DNA from: Chloroflexota bacterium
GTDB taxonomy: Bacteria; Chloroflexota; Anaerolineae; B4-G1; SLSP01
Length of the DNA: 5,102 bases
Assembly: GCA_012798275.1 (NCBI GenBank)
Contig: JAAZNO010000677.1
Span: forward strand, 1 to 5,102
Reading direction: 5' to 3'
The notes below the pieces were generated by a model that was given only the letters and a program-made list of their open reading frames with translations, had not been told where the DNA came from and made no database searches. The translations under genes and the position numbers were made by a program. Each line of letters starts with the position of its first letter. Position 1 is the stretch's first letter. Below, piece by piece: positions 4,971-5,102 of the stretch.

Positions 4971-5102
4971 ATGTCTATCCCACAACACCAGGACTTGCAT
5001 GAGTTTGTTGCGCTGCTGGAAGCGCGCGGGGAATTGCGGCGCGTGACCACGCCCATCGCCGCCGAGCTGGAAATCACGGCGGTCGTCGAGCGCTTAAGCC
5101 GA
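4971..5102 (+). CDS. ubiD: UbiD-family decarboxylase, N-terminal part only
   Basis: The 44 visible codons begin MSIPQHQDLHEFVALLEARG, continue ELRRVTTPIAAELEIT, and end AVVERLSR at the window edge. The order D-L-x-x-F-x-x-x-L-E-x-x-G-E-L-x-R-V, then P-I/V, then L-E-I-T and E-R, is the typical N-terminus of UbiD-type decarboxylases. These use prenylated FMN to remove a carboxyl group from an aromatic or related acid; typical members act in ubiquinone or menaquinone synthesis. The family usually runs to about 450-600 residues, so over 90% is outside the window and neither cofactor nor catalytic residues can be checked. The start is fixed by the in-frame TGA just before the ATG and by the GGGGAG site. 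Own promoter upstream; not co-transcribed with the surface-protein gene. The symbol is family-level; a menaquinone-pathway member or another UbiD-like enzyme is equally possible. Confidence 0.82.
   Translation, partial: MSIPQHQDLHEFVALLEARGELRRVTTPIAAELEITAVVERLSR

Noticed and set aside
4831..5046. A 71-codon plus-strand frame across the intergenic region, and a 93-codon minus-strand frame at 4796-5077
   Set aside because: Both overlap the terminator/promoter region and the UbiD-like start in another frame, have no good ribosome binding site and show no protein-family pattern.

Overview
The window suggests a GC-rich bacterium, most plausibly a member of the Chloroflexota (Anaerolineae or a relative). 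This rests on three points: the coding DNA is strongly GC-rich; the large protein has the tandem Ig-like, DUF11-like and P-domain architecture common in giant surface proteins of that phylum; and its C-terminus (YIVYMPLVTRDYAPGD) resembles the 'Y-x-P-L-V-x-R' tails I recall from many Chloroflexi secreted proteins. The assignment is an inference; no rRNA or marker gene is present.

Positions 1-4749 (+) are the 3' part of one very long gene, which enters from upstream without its start or signal peptide. The 1582 visible residues form a string of extracytoplasmic beta-rich modules. In order they are: the end of one cadherin-like repeat and two whole ones with NDPPT junctions (1-681); four LVIVD-type propeller motifs at an exact 126-base period (685-1119); an apparently abrupt junction into the last strands of an Ig-like domain (about 1114-1240); two Ig-like modules and a fibronectin-III-like module (1243-2127); a large unnamed DOMON-like beta module bounded by two cysteines (2128-2960); a DUF11/CARDB-like module (2977-3312); an Ig-like module (3313-3621); a second Ig-like module that appears split by an inserted proprotein-convertase P-domain (3622-4407, P-domain about 3790-4245); a final Ig-like module; and the short C-terminal tail. 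No catalytic domain is visible. An adhesive, structural or ligand-binding role at the cell surface is the most that can be inferred.

Positions 4750-4970 are intergenic. A strong hairpin-plus-T-tract terminator (4777-4825) closes the large gene. A sigma-70-like promoter (TTTACC, 18 bp, TACAAT) follows, with a perfect palindrome over its -35 element and a leader of about 90 nt containing a small hairpin.

Positions 4971-5102 (+) are the first 44 codons of a second gene whose product looks like the N-terminus of a UbiD-family prenylated-flavin decarboxylase, probably for quinone biosynthesis. The terminator and promoter between the two genes indicate separate transcription units, so no functional link between them should be assumed.
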